Assembly (NCBI RefSeq): GCF_001653235.2
Contig: NC_035790.1
Coordinates: forward strand, 6,510,001-6,574,000
Length of the DNA stretch: 64,000 bases
Source of the DNA: Pochonia chlamydosporia 170
Lineage: Eukaryota > Ascomycota > Sordariomycetes > Hypocreales > Clavicipitaceae
Direction of reading: 5' to 3'
Shown: positions 48,768 through 61,258 of the stretch, piece by piece
How the letters are laid out: every line of letters starts with the position of its first letter
Position numbering within the stretch: position 1 is the first letter of the stretch
The notes under the pieces: model-generated
Told to the model about the DNA's origin: nothing
The model's database searches: none
What the model saw: only the letters and a program-made list of their open reading frames with translations
Translations under genes and position numbers: made by a program

Positions 48768-50444
48768 CTATGGCAATTGCAGAGCGTCCTTGACGGCAGA
48801 CAAAACACCAAAGAGCTCATTATCGCGATACCTCCTTCCGACAAACTGCAAATTAATCGGTGCCCCTTCAAAGTCACCTTCGTCCCATAATTTCCTAACC
48901 TCCTCGCACTCCTTACCCAATGGCTCTTTCGCCTCATACATCTCCTCACCTTTGCCCAGAGCCTTTATCGGCGTGGGGACCACCACCCCCGGACAATCGA
49001 GGTAATTCCACATTGCCGTGTAATCCCAATACCAGGCAGTATCATGGCTGCTGGCAGGTCCTACAAATGCCGGACCGAGGATAAAGTCCACACCCTGATT
49101 CTCCCAATCGAGTGAGAATTCGGAACGCATCTCATCACGGAGCACACGCTGTGCGAGGACTGCGGTAACAGGAAGTTCCTCGGGGGCGGCATCACGTTGA
49201 ATCCATTCCGTGAGCGGGTGTTTAGGCTCTCCTGTAAGAGCGTAGTGAATATCAGTGTACTTTACGCTAGCTGGCCAATATGCTTCCCGCAGGCTTTTCA
49301 TGATTTGGGCAACTTTGTAGGGTTTGAACGGCTTGGTTTGGAAACCTGCATTTTCAAGCTGTGACTTGGCCCACTTCAGGGATCTGGTGACAGGTGGTTG
49401 AGGAATGATCACGTCGTCGTGCATCATAATGCCGATTCGTAACTTTTGCGGTGAGCTTGCGCCGATGCTAGACTTTAATCCAGTCCAGGGAATGGGTATG
49501 ATTCGGGGATCTTCTATCCACGGTTCTGCACCTAGAATGACCCTCATGAAGAGATCCATATCCCGCAACGTCAAACACATTGGGCCCGTGGAACAAAGAA
49601 TGTTCAACTCTGCAGGTATTCCTCCCTCCAGAAAATCCTTCATCGGGAGGTAGTAGCTTGTTGATTTGAAGCCGTAAATGCCACAAAAAGCTGACGGGCC
49701 CCGTACACTGCCGCCAATATCTGTGCCCACGCCCAAAACCGATCCTCGAAGGGCCACCAGAGCAGCTTCGCCGCCAGTTGATCCCCCTGCTGATAGATTG
49801 ATGTTGTGTGGATTCAGAGTACGCCCGAAAAACGAAGTACTTTCAAGGTGCATGATGCTCTGTGGCTGGTTTGTTTTGCAGTAGAAGATGGCGCCTGCAG
49901 AACGCAAAATCGCAACCATTTGAGAATCTCGGGTGTCCTTTGTTCGCGTATCTAGGAACCCCATATCTCGCCAATGTCCTGCGACTGGAATATGTGACTT
50001 GATACTGATGGGAACCCCATGTAAGGGGCCTAGTGGTTGTCCTGTCGAAGCCAAATGATCATCTAGTTCCTTTGCGCGCGCAACGGCTTCATCCATGAAC
50101 CACTCAGTCAAACAGCAGGTAAGTTGATGCGCAATTATAGCTCGCTTGGCAAACGCAGTTACCACATCGACAGACGTTAATTTCCTGGATGAGATGGCCT
50201 CCGCGAGGGCTGCGGCATCGTAATTTTCCGTTATGTCAAGTTCTGCGTCAGACAAGAGGCCGCATTGGCGTGGAACGGCTGTGACATTCCTGGGAGGGTT
50301 CTTTATGGTGTCTTCGGGGAGTAGAAGTTCCCTTGGTACCGCGGCGGCGAATTCTTCTAGTACCTGTAGCCTAGCTGTCTCGTAGTCGGCTGTCCCTGTT
50401 GGAAGAGGCACTGACTGCACAACGGGAACGACTTTGGATGCCAT
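48768..50444 (-). CDS. Amidase-signature-family hydrolase (acetamidase-like)
   Basis: A single exon of 558 codons in the amidase signature family, which hydrolyses amide bonds with a Ser-cisSer-Lys triad. Visible residues: Lys149 in VPISIKSH, Ser222 in AGGSTGGE and Ser246 in GTDIGGSVRGPS. The spacing (73 and 24) is close to that in fatty-acid amide hydrolase. The residue after the cis-Ser is Thr rather than the usual Ser. Length and the C-terminal block (APINLQFVGRRYRDNELFGV) fit fungal acetamidase/amdS-like enzymes, which release ammonia from amides for growth. The exact substrate cannot be read. There is no signal peptide, so it is probably cytosolic. The start at 50444 gives a normal N-terminus (MASKVVPVVQSVPLPTG). 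Confidence 0.93.
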   Translation of the reverse strand: MASKVVPVVQSVPLPTGTADYETARLQVLEEFAAAVPRELLLPEDTIKNPPRNVTAVPRQCGLLSDAELDITENYDAAALAEAISSRKLTSVDVVTAFAKRAIIAHQLTCCLTEWFMDEAVARAKELDDHLASTGQPLGPLHGVPISIKSHIPVAGHWRDMGFLDTRTKDTRDSQMVAILRSAGAIFYCKTNQPQSIMHLESTSFFGRTLNPHNINLSAGGSTGGEAALVALRGSVLGVGTDIGGSVRGPSAFCGIYGFKSTSYYLPMKDFLEGGIPAELNILCSTGPMCLTLRDMDLFMRVILGAEPWIEDPRIIPIPWTGLKSSIGASSPQKLRIGIMMHDDVIIPQPPVTRSLKWAKSQLENAGFQTKPFKPYKVAQIMKSLREAYWPASVKYTDIHYALTGEPKHPLTEWIQRDAAPEELPVTAVLAQRVLRDEMRSEFSLDWENQGVDFILGPAFVGPASSHDTAWYWDYTAMWNYLDCPGVVVPTPIKALGKGEEMYEAKEPLGKECEEVRKLWDEGDFEGAPINLQFVGRRYRDNELFGVLSAVKDALQLP

Positions 50445-53400
50445 GTTTGTTGGCTTGATTCTGATGGGGGGAACAGCGCAAGGAGTTGGTTACGCCCGCC
50501 TGGTTTTGAGGACGCGGTCAGTTCCGTGGCCAGAAACAAGTGACGGCGCAATGACTGGATGTCACCAGAGTATACCGAGTGATTATATGTCAGAAATCCA
50601 GACCTATAAACTCGAGCCTAAGACTGAAAGATGGCCCAATACTCCCAAGTACAGCCCCTCTTGTCGTTGGGGAGAAGCGGAGACGCCTCCAGAGAGTGCC
50701 TTGTATTGGAGATGGAATGGCTCGCGGCAAGAACGAGTGGAGTGACCTGGTCAGACCTTCCCCGCATGTTGGTGATAGATTAAATTTGAGTCTGTGCTTC
50801 ACAGCTGTGTCAAGATACATTGCAGCATTCTCCGTAAAGTAGGATAAAAGAGCAAGTGTGGAGTACTCGGTACCGTCAATGCTTGTACCCGCGTCCGCTG
50901 ACACCAATATTGCCACAACATTGAATGGCGCTTGTTTCCCTCGTGCACTGTCGTTCCCAATCGGCGCGAGAGTCAAGCCAACATTGAACATTTCATACGT
51001 CATGCCAGATGCATTTTGTGCATTTTTGTGCACTTGCATTCTTTCATCGCCGGCTCTCCGTCCCGTTGGACCGTGCCGCGTTCACGCCACCGTGCATGAG
51101 CTCCGGAGCCGTCAAACACGACAAGTCATAAATAGATGGGAGTGCCACTATTCGTATTTAGGCAAAATCTCCATGCCCAAATCTTATCAGAGGAACAATC
51201 TGCGCATCGTGCCGCCAGGTCCCATTTTTTTGCTGCTTTAGGGAAGAGTTCTCGCTAGATTAGGTTTGGGTCTTCCCGCAGTGGCTGAGACAGCTTATCG
51301 ACTGCCGGATCTAATAATAAGTCTGGTTGGACAATTGCCGTGCACATGGCGACGTCAAGTGTCCTGCAGGCTGAGGAGTCTTTACTTTCCATTAAGAGAT
51401 GTGTGATGATGTATTCAAGACCTCATATGATACATTGGCGTACATAATGTCATCCCTAGACACTTGATTTCGCTGCAGTGGACCCGTCAACTCGGCTAGG
51501 TTAGTTCCAACCGTGGCAAAACGTGAAGCTGCACAGTTGTCCGTAGATGACTTGAAGTATCCTTGGACTCTAGTACTGTCAATGCTCCAGAAATAAATCT
51601 TCGTACTTATGCCATTGCTGGGTGGCTGACGCGTTTGTTGTACTTCCTCTTGGTGAAATATTTCACCGGTTAATCTGCTGAATGCCTTGGCCACATATTC
51701 GCATCTTCTCAAAGCTGTGCAACATCACACTGGGGTTAGTGTGTGGTAGCAAACTTGATGGCAATAAATTCTGTTTACATTCTGTCAACAGCATCTTTAT
51801 CAACGGCACATTTCATCCCTCAAATTTAGACCTATACATCTGATAAGATCACCACTATTGCCCCGAGGCGGCCCTGCCTAACCTCAGACGCAATTATTCC
51901 GCATGATTAGCACCGTTCAAGATGTATCAAAAAGTAGACATGGGACTGCAAGATCCAAACGGGTTAACACATCTACAACAGAAGTGATTCAGCTTTTGAA
52001 CATTTAGCAGAATCAACACTTGGCGCATTGTGACGCGTGGCACCGCCACTGCTTCAAGATACTCGCACGATGAACCGAGCCGTAAAGGACCTGAGAAGTT
52101 ATGGCCTTTCTCATGTTTTTCATGCACAAGGGATTGTGCAACGCTTGAAAATCAGTTCCGAGGCACTCGCCGCTCGCAGCCTACTTTAGACAATTGCGCG
52201 GCATTTCAAAAGACGTAGCCGGCGCTGGACTACAAATAAGTTTGGGGCGTGGCGACATACTGAGGCAGTGCAAAAGCTCAGTTAAGAAGCGTCTTTTCAG
52301 ATGTCTCGGGTTCATACGCCACCTAATGCAGAAATACCAAGATCAACTTCACCCGAGCGCAGGTTTCAGATGATGGCCGAAATACAGTACATAGCCGAAT
52401 TCCGACTCAGCTGAATGCAACAGACCGGTTCGTCTGACCTACAAAGATTCCATTTTATCAGTGTGCCATGGCTTGTCCATCATTCTTCCGGTTTAATATC
52501 CGGCGATCCGAATGCTCTTCCACTGTCTGCCGCTGGGGATGAGATGTCTAGCGAAATGAGAGGTTCTTCCTTTAATTTCAATATCATATGTTCTAGACCG
52601 TTTTTGAACTCATTCGGAGCGTAGCTGAAAGTTAAAACAACTTCAGCGTCTCAACGGATTGCCAGGCACATTTATAGTCCATGACGGGAATTTGTTGACT
52701 ATTATCTGTTAAGCGTTTTGAAAACTTGACCCTGACAATTGTTCCGTTAGAGATGATAATATGAAAGATTTTAACTTTGCCTTTATATGAAAATCCCGTG
52801 CAGATGGTGCTGGCTAATCACGGGGCAACAGACCACCACACATGCGAAGAATGGGGATGGCAGCTGCGCAGAGGTTCAAATCTGAGCCATGGGGGCCGAA
52901 CCAAAACTGTTGAGCAGCGGTACGTTTTTGAACCAGGTTAAGATGCAGAATGCTGTTGGGGAGGAGCTCTGAAGTAAATCGACCCTCGGATTACACTGCT
53001 TCCAGCCGGGAGCAAGGTTTGGCAATGCGAATTTCGTCCTACCAGCCGAATCCTTGAGCTGCGTAAAATTAATTCAAACGGAAGGTGATGATAGGTTGCT
53101 GTTACACGCTGTCCCAGCTGTTGTATCCCGGAGAACCAGATGCCATCGAGATGGAAAGCTTAGAATGGTCGAAACTGATTGCTCCAGGAGAGCGTATTGC
53201 GCGTCCGGGTCTGTCTACACCGGAGAGACCGCAGACGATAAAAAGCCACTCTCATGCATCGGACAACCTCCAAGTTTCCTCTTTCTGGTTCATGACGAAC
53301 CCGTTAACATTCGTTCCACTTGTACCAGACAATCCCAAGTCGAGAAAGGGGTGACAACAGCAGAGTTCATCGGCTGCCCCATTGACGTGTGCCGGAACCA

Positions 53401-56400
53401 AGCTTCTGAAACTTCCGTGATTGAAATTTCGATGGTGTGTGGGAAAGCCAGGGTACCTGAATTGAACGATTCTGGAACCAGGAACGTGGATGAGCATGGA
53501 GCAAACAGAACGAAGCCAAAGGGACGTTTGTGTTGTTACATCCACAAGGCCCCCAAACGGGTTGAAGAAATGCGCTAGCCCTGTGATGAGGCAAGGTAAC
53601 CATGCAAACTGGTAATGGCAGCGGAGACGAGACTCCACGAGATGGGGCAGCATGGGGGTCGTAAAAGCTCCATGACTCCACGACTCTCAGCGTTGGGCAC
53701 CATGGAATGTTCCGTCGCCATGATTGACTGCTTCAGTGAAGGGTTTGCCTCTTTCAGCCAGTGGGTGGTGTATTCGCGTCTGAAGTGGCGTGGACAAGGG
53801 CGTTGATTTGTCTTCCAGGTGGACTGTTGATGTTCAATGGCCGGATTATCAATCACAAGTTCATTTGCTCAGTCTTGGCTCAAACATTGTCGATGAGCTG
53901 AGCGATGCGAGCATTCCATCGAGTTCGAATGCCAGATCAAAATCAAATCAACCAAACATATTAGAAGTCCAGAAGGACAAAAGAGGCTCCCTGCGATATA
54001 GCAGGCTCATGTATATTGGAGCAGATGAATTCCCCGATGGTCAAACGACCCCCGGAAATCCGGAGGGCAAATCGTCCTCTCGCGATAGTTCTCTCGAGCC
54101 CAGGGTCCAATATGATGTGGAAACGGTGCAGGAAATGGGTCTCCTGGAGTCTTGGTGCATGTTCGACTAGCCATGTGCGCAGAGTTGAGCATTTGAAGTG
54201 TCTGACTTGGGCCAGTTGCTGGTCTGTGTGTCTTTGGCGATGTCTTGCCCTGGTTCTGCCTCCTCGTCGTGCGGTGCCGTTTCTTGGCCGTTCTTGCCTT
54301 TCTTCCCTTTTAATTTGCGAGCTCTTGCCCTGCCTGCCCCAGGCGCCTTCCCTTGTCAGGCTGCACTACTGGGTCTTGCAAAGTGCCAGATGGCCAATTC
54401 CGGTCTAGCGGCATGAAACGGTCGCCTGAAGCCTTCCAATGTTCCTAATTCCCCGTCAAAGGCTTCGTCTGGGCTTCGCGACTGGCGCTCGGGCCATCAA
54501 TTTGGAACGCCTCGTTCGACGCCTCCCCACGCCTCCATCGCTTTGCATCGCCCACCCTCGTCGTCTCGTCAAACAGCACGCATTCATTTGTGTTATGAGC
54601 GTTGTGTGTTTGTACTTGACGCTTCTGTATCGTGGACTCCTCTCCTCTCTGCCGCACTGCTAGCTTGCCAGCGTCCTTCACACATCAACCACCTCCAACA
54701 CCCGGCGCCAATGTGCGCCCAAATTCTGAGACAGACGAGCTTAGCAGCTCTGTTGTTTGGAGACGACGCAGCTCGCTTTCCTTAGTCTAGGATTTGTTGA
54801 TTCTTCTACAGTCATCCGGCCGAAATCAGACATCCAACAGGCGGCCGAGCATAATGTTCGAGTCAGAGCGGGAACGATTTTCCATCCCACTTACACTGGA
54901 CACACGAATCGGAGCTTAAGTGGGCTGGAGTGGCACTGTCACATTCCTTTTTCTCGCCCTTGGCCCTATCGTATCTGGTTCTTTTTTGTTTAAGGTGTCT
55001 CGATGTGCTCTCCAACTGGCCCCTGTTCTAACACCACGCCCAACTGCCGCGGGCCTGAATTTCATTCATCGTTGTTCCTGACGTGCTTGTCATGCTTCAA
55101 GGACGGGTTCGAATGACATGCTTTGTCCAACTGATTTCACGACACAATGTTCCTGGCAATACGCTCGGCGCCAAGACGTCCGCCGTTGAGTCTTGTATGA
55201 AAATGTCAGCCACATAAGACTTCGCCGAGGGTTTCTAGTTGCAAGAAGATCCTTTCTTGCTTTTGTCCCATGCCTGGTGTCAACTGACTCAATTGACTCT
55301 GAGGCCAAGATCGAGGCCTTTTTTTCTCCCCTTCCCGTCCATTCTCTACTCATTGAAGCCAAAGGCGAGCTTGAATGGAGTTACGAAATTAGCACTGTCC
55401 GGACAGGAACCGAGAGTCCCAGTGTTCTCTATTATGGAAGCCGCTCGGAGGAGGAAAACTAGCGGGCTCCCAAGGAAGCCGGGTTTGATTATCCATCTTA
55501 TGCGGCCAATGGCGACAAATCTGTCTTCGTGGGCGAGGTGATTGGCGTCCCATCGACTTCCCATGCCAATCGGTCGTGTTCTCGCCAGCTCTGACCCTGG
55601 TCAATAAAACAAGACACCATATAGCCTTGAATTCACCGTTGGCCCCAGGCCGGACTAGGTGTACATAGCTCATGTACTACTTGTTCACTCCCACACCACC
55701 AGTTCCCTGACCAATGCAGAATCGTCTGGAGTTTGTACAAAATCAACCAAAGGCTACCATCACCAGACTTGACCTTGCACTCATCTACTTGGTCCCAACA
55801 ATGCCTGCCACCCAGGCCAAGTTCATTCGGTCGACCCTGTACCGTAACTGGGTACGCAACCCATGTAATAACTCGGGGGAAACGGCAGACGCATGCACAC
55901 GCACACGGACAGCACGTTTTGACCTTGGTGTCTGCAGGTGTCCATAATTAGGTCATTCATGGCGCTGCAGTCAAGTTGAGTTGGAGGCCCATGCCCACCT
56001 CTCTTGGTTTCGTCTGGCTTGTCTTGGAGGAAGAGTGTCTGCCTGGACCCAATGTTTTTCGTTCTCATCATTGCCCTGGACATTCAGTCCTGGGTGTGGC
56101 CATCTTGTTTTCGTTGCTTTTCAGCCAGTCCTTGGTTCTTTGTTTTTCTTGCTTCTCACTGTTTCTGGAACGTCACACTCCACTCTATCAAAGCCCAGAA
56201 GAGGATCTGCAGGCAAGAGAAGCTACCTGAACAAAGCAGTTACCCCGGCGCTCCGCGGTAATTAACCACGGCACTGATGTTGATACAAGTGTTTTCTCAC
56301 GGCGAGCTGGGGGTTTGGGTATTGGCTCCGTCATTACAAAGATTCCATAGCCAACCCCCTTGGTCTCAACACAAATGACATCCAAGTCATGACTTGCAAA

Positions 56401-58145
56401 AAAGCATCATATTGGCTACCTAGGTAATTAGAACTCGGCTCCCGGCTGTCATGACCGAAGCGGCTCTTTGACCCCATTGTCTGTGGTTCGAGGTTAGAGT
56501 AGTGCTGGCCCATCTTGGACCCGTTCCCGCCTTGGATTACTTTAACCATCCTGGAACCCCGAGCATGGCCCCAAGGCCGGATGCGCCAGCTTGGTCCAGT
56601 TAGTCTAACCGCGCAACGGCCCTTCTATTTTCAGCCCAATCTGATGCTCATAACACTCTCACAGGACCCATTTAATGTCCCGTTGCCGTGTAGAGGCTTC
56701 CAGGCCTTTCAGAAGCTTGATTTTCCTGCCGTGGGCGGTAACGCCTCTCCGAAAAGATGAGGGACACAGGCGTGGGACTTTCGAAACCCCTGGCATATCA
56801 ATACCGATGGCCTGCAGATTTATCATTGACGGTGTTCCCAGCGAGTAGAACTGAGCCACGAAGACAAGTTGGATTTAAAGTCGATGTGTCAGGATCCGAA
56901 CTCCGCACCACTCCAATTCAGACCCGTTTCGAGAGTGCCCTACATCATGCTTCCTTGTCGAATCAGGGATCTTTCCGTGGGCAGCTGCAAATTCTCATCA
57001 TAAATGAGGGCCTGTGATCTCTTTACTTCTCTGAACTAACCCCAGCTCCCTGGCTGTGTGATTTTGTGGTGAGAGCCGGAGGGGTGTAGACTTGTGGGTG
57101 TGGGAAAGACTTTCCCTCCTGCCATAAACGAGAGACCTAGCACTCGCATACAAATGCCTTCGTCGGTCTATTCCCGTTTAATACCACGCGGTGAGTTTTC
57201 TCCACGGGCATAATAACGTTGCTTCATCGAAGTCTTATTAAGGAGAATTGCGGGTTTTGTCGCCCGACTCGATTCCCTGCAAGTCTTTCGCTCGACAAGA
57301 GAGGGATCCTTCCAGCCACTTCTCCTGCGGAACCGATGCCGCCTTATGTATACGCAGGCCGCTGCCTTTAGTGCCGTTGTTTTCCATAACTTGTTGCATC
57401 ATTTGGGGTCCTTGCAGGTACCATCTTCTTTACCCCCCTGGCACTTCAGCGCTCGATTGCTGGTATCATTGACGGCCTTGATACTCTTCCGCACTGTCTT
57501 TTTGCTTGCCACCGCCACACGTTCCAAGCTTACATCGTGACTTGCACCTAACTGCGGGATCTACTGTGCAGCTTGCCTGAAGTACCTTCTTTGGCCGTTC
57601 TTTAGGACCTCAGGAGGCACAAAAGGCAAAGACCGTTGAAAATCCAGGGCGGCCTTTGCCCAAACTTTGTGACAAATTCCTTTCCCTGACAAAATCAGTG
57701 CACTGCTCAAACTGTGTATTGGCGGACTGAATACATTTGTAATTGGTCCATATTATGCTGTTGTGAGCCAGACGCGGGTGCTTTGTGTCTGGGTCTGATA
57801 CTGTCTTTTGCCTGCGGGACTTGCTTTCTATGGTTGGCTCCGTGTCTGCTTCTGTGGTTCGACCTCACCTTCTCCCAGAACTTTGACAACGAGCCTGACG
57901 AGAGGGAAGCACTAATACGGGCTGTTCATCCTAACCCGGCGAAGTTTGTTTTACCATTGCCTTCTGTTGCCCTGAGTTGAGGACTAGGTACGACGCGCAG
58001 GACGACTGCTAGTCTGATCGAACCACATTCTCTAACCCCCCAACCTCAGATCTGGATCACTGTCAGCCACCAGTAAGCGACGTTTGTGCATCTCTGCGAC
58101 GGCCAGACAGCATTCCCGTGGTTCTACGTGGAGCGTCCTGTCAAG
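50445..58145. other. 7.7-kb region without a convincing gene, upstream of the velvet regulator
   Basis: Frames up to 174 codons exist (for example 53054-53578 plus, 50590-51039 minus), but they show no domains, lack good starts and overlap open frames on the other strand. The left 2 kb includes the amidase promoter. From about 54200 to 58100 the plus strand is C/T-rich in blocks, consistent with a long promoter and multi-exon 5' leader for the velvet gene, as is common for developmental regulators. No tRNA, transposon ends or long inverted repeats were found by eye. Confidence 0.35.
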
Positions 58146-59268
58146 ATGGCGAGCGACGTCTCCAGCTGTCTGGACTTGCCTTTCATGCAGCACCCAAGCT
58201 ATCATCACTCAGCTCCCACGACGCAGTATCTGACCAGTGGGGAACTTCCCATCGTTACCGAGGATGTTCCTCAACAGCAAGCAAAATACCATGGGGAGTC
58301 TCAGAGACAACTGATCCTGCGGCAGGCTCCCATGCATGCCCGGGTTGCCGTGGGCAAAGAGAAAGGTTTTACATTCGCCCTCTCCACGTATTCAGAGATG
58401 GCGTACTGACAAGGCACGGCGATTAGACCGGAAGCCCATAGACCCTCCCCCGATTGTTCAGCTCTTGGACAAGCGAAGTGATGGAAAGAGGTCTCTACGA
58501 CAGTAAGGCATCACATGTGGACCCGGAAAAGGTCCTGGATGGCGATGAAGTCTGAAGCGCTGGACGCTAACCTTTTCCATAGGCCCATATCTATTCATGA
58601 CATCCTCTCTTTTGCCTGAGAACTATGACGAACATGCGAAAGGCCCAGAGTTGCCTTCAAACTATCTGGTTGGGTCTCTCGCATCATCTATACACCGACT
58701 ACGTGACACGGACAATGTCGAAGGGGGATTCTTTGTATTTGGAGACTTATCTGTCAAGCAGGAAGGACGTTATCGATTGCGGTTTACCTTGTATGAAAGA
58801 GACCAGAACCATCCGACCCCGAGTTTCTATTTCATTGGCGAGTTAATCACCAATGTGTTCACCGTTTTCCCGGCCAAGCTGTTCCCTGGTATGACAGATT
58901 CGACTGCCCTGACTCGGACATTTAGCGACCAGGGGGTAAAAGTCAGACTGCGAAAAGACTCGAGCACCATGGCTGCGCGGAAACGAAGTAGACAAGCGAA
59001 CGAATCGAGCAGCACCAGCAGTTCACTTCTCGACCGCCAACCCAAACGCACGTCATACGATCGGGAAATGCCCTCAATAAGTAGCTATAGCTTGTCTGAC
59101 CTGGGGCACATTGACTCGATGGGGGGCAGCTCTGCTTTGGGCACGACTTCGTCGCACAATGCGAACATATTCCCCGTATCTGGACCATTACCAACTTCAA
59201 GAGGGCCTGGGGTGGATATGCATATCCCGACCAGCAACTACTATTTTGGTGGCTCTCAGTATTATTAA
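58146..59268 (+). CDS. vosA: Velvet-domain developmental regulator (VosA-like)
   Basis: Model: exons 58146-58365, 58427-58477 and 58583-59268, about 318 residues. Velvet-domain blocks are clear: LILRQAPMHARVAVGKEKDR, KPIDPPPIVQLL, PYLFMTSSLL, DNVEGGFFVFGDLSVKQEGR, YRLRFTLYE, VFPAKLFPGMTDSTALT and FSDQGVKVRLRKD. The GDLSVKxEG and FADQGV-type blocks point to the VosA or VelC branch rather than VelB. A basic Ser-rich linker with KR motifs after the domain and a Ser/Gly/Tyr tail follow. Velvet proteins bind DNA and control spore viability, sporulation and secondary metabolism with VeA and VelB. Splicing is uncertain. The first donor is GTTTTA, and the second (GTGATG) shortens a loop; the better-looking GTAAGG at 58503 breaks the frame with the strong CTAAC...ATAG acceptor. 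Confidence 0.82.
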
Positions 59269-59493
59269 AACAACTTTTGGCGTGGCTTATTCGAACAACC
59301 AAATATCCAGGAAGGAGAAGCAGCCTTACAGGCACGGCAAACCAAAAGACTGGTCGAGCAGTCTCGGGCTACTCATGTAGACACGTCTAATATTGTTAAG
59401 AAGTTACATGACTAAGGGTTTCTATTTAAAATCCTCGAGGCTTGGGTCGGACCTAATGCGCTCCGTTGAACTCGACACAACTCTATGACCATC

Positions 59494-60203
59494 TCAGGAC
59501 TTTGGTGCTGGCTCTCTCAACATGTATGCAGTGGAAGCGTCAGAGGGACCGCCCCATTTGCTCAAGTCAACGACCAATTTACCAACTTCTCGCCAGCCGT
59601 GTCTCTCGTACAAGATACGACCCTCTTCAGATGACTCGAGATACGCGGGCAACCCTAGACGGTCGGCTTCAGAGGTGCCCCATTTGAGCAGCATAGACCC
59701 GGCCCCGCGTCTTTGATGCTTGGGGTCTGTGTGTAGAAGCTTCAGATCTACGAATGAGGACAAATCAATACCATACATTGAGATAAGGGCCCGGCAGTGG
59801 TAGGGAACTTACAAACGTGAGGCTTCCCAGCCATCCTCTCGATCCATGCCCGCCGCATGCCGCCAAAGAAAAGCTCGCAAGCCTCGGGGTTTGTACCGGG
59901 ACCCCATTCCCGAGTAGGAGGCAAAGTATCTCGGGCTGTCTCCCAAATATACCACTTGGAAAAGGCAATCATGCCATCCTGGCCTTGAGCTTCCAGGTCT
60001 GTGTCCACCACCTTTGCCCAGCGACAAGCAGGGTCTTCTTGAAGCTGATGAACCAGCATTTTTACGCGAGAATCATCTCCGCCGGAGGGGAAAGGACCGG
60101 GGAACAAGGCAGAACTGTTTGGGTTCGGGCCATAGGCCAGGTTCTCTATTGCGACGGCCCGGATAGCATCTTCTGCAGTGGCAGGAACTACCTTGAGAGG
60201 CAT
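59494..60203 (-). CDS. GNAT-family N-acetyltransferase
   Basis: Exons 60203-59813 and 59747-59494 encode 214 residues; the intron (GTAAGT...CGTAG) splits a Tyr codon. The N-terminus MPLKVVPATAEDAIRAVAIE is the usual GNAT first strand and helix. After the intron comes motif A (LKLLHTDPKHQRRGAGSMLL) with the acetyl-CoA pyrophosphate-binding Q142RRGAG147. Motif B ends in YLESSEEGRILYERHGW. GNAT enzymes move an acetyl group from acetyl-CoA to an amine; the substrate (small molecule, peptide or antibiotic) cannot be read. No presequence or membrane segment, so probably cytosolic. It is convergent with the velvet gene (225 bp between stops) and divergent from TIM17. Confidence 0.9.
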
Positions 60204-61258
60204 GATTAGGACTTTGGGTGCAGATTTGAAAGGCTAAAAAAAAAAAGGAAACAAAGGTAGCAGATTGCGATAGAAGGACAAATGTTCAAAATTAAAGCAG
60301 CGTTCAATCACGGCTTCTTGTACCTGTGTGGTTTCTATTCTAGTTCTTTCCGTGGAAGATAGTTGGTTGTAACAAACATAGAAAGTGGGACCAGAAGGGC
60401 CTTCTCTTCGGCGAGCCTGTTCGGGTAGTTGCTCTTACATGTACGTGGAGTCTGGAGTCTGGCAAGAAACAGTACCACCTGGACAAGGCTTTTGTATTGT
60501 CAATAAGCGAGGATTGAGTGTTGTTTGTATCAGTGTTTGGTATTACACGGGTATGGCGTTGGAGTTGGGGCAATTGCAACAAGACTGTGAAAATGAGAAC
60601 TCACAATTGTTGGATGTGGGATGACGGGGATAAATTGTATGGTATGGATGTATTCAATACACATTTGGTCTAATTGGGGAGACTGGGACTGCTCGAGCTG
60701 ACCTAAACTAGTAGTGCGTATAGTGCGACTTTCAATTTTAAGTGTGAGATGAGATTTTTTGCAAAAGAATTTCCATAGACGGCTTGGGACGTAACTTTTA
60801 TTGAATGGGCCTGGCTGAGGAGTTATCGTGTTCTGTATTCCTTCTTGAGAAGAACAGTCTGACTCTCAACGTTCCCCCGCCTTTTCTCTCCGAGCTACCC
60901 AGGTACTTAGGTAAATCACGTCTGATTGGTCCAGCGAGCACCAGGTTGACAACTGGTGCAAGGCGCACTTGTGTCAAGAAATAAAAAACTGGGGCCGTTG
61001 AACCGCCAGCCAAATCAGGACGAGGAGGAAAAATGTGGATATCGCTTTCTCCAGCATTCACCTCAGATATTGACCAACTCCATACTCTTCGGCAGTCTCC
61101 ATCCTCCACCCCCATCTCCAACACCTCACCTCACATCCCGAGTGGACGCAACGGTCGCGATAGCAGCAATTGATTCCTCTGCGTGTCCTCTCCATAATTC
61201 GAGACGCAAATCACCCTTCATAGTCCATCGGCCGACCGACGCCCCTTAATCGAACATC
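60204..61258. promoter_or_regulatory. Divergent promoter region of the GNAT and TIM17 genes
   Basis: A 1.05-kb spacer. A poly-A run of about 12 lies near 60236 (plus strand), and TTAGGTAAAT/ACCCAGGTA-type sequence near 60897-60914. C/T-rich sequence at 61070-61200 is the probable TIM17 core promoter. No gene. Confidence 0.4.

Noticed and set aside
50590..51039. 149-codon minus-strand frame (MQVHKNAQNASG...)
   Set aside because: ATG-led but no recognisable domain; expected about once by chance in a region of this size.
52805..52900. tRNA-like B-box string GGTTCAAATC near 52872
   Set aside because: No matching acceptor stem, anticodon arm or A box at correct spacing.
53054..53578. 174-codon plus-strand frame
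   Set aside because: Begins at a non-ATG codon, no domain, overlaps a 133-codon minus-strand frame; chance is plausible over 7.7 kb in six frames.
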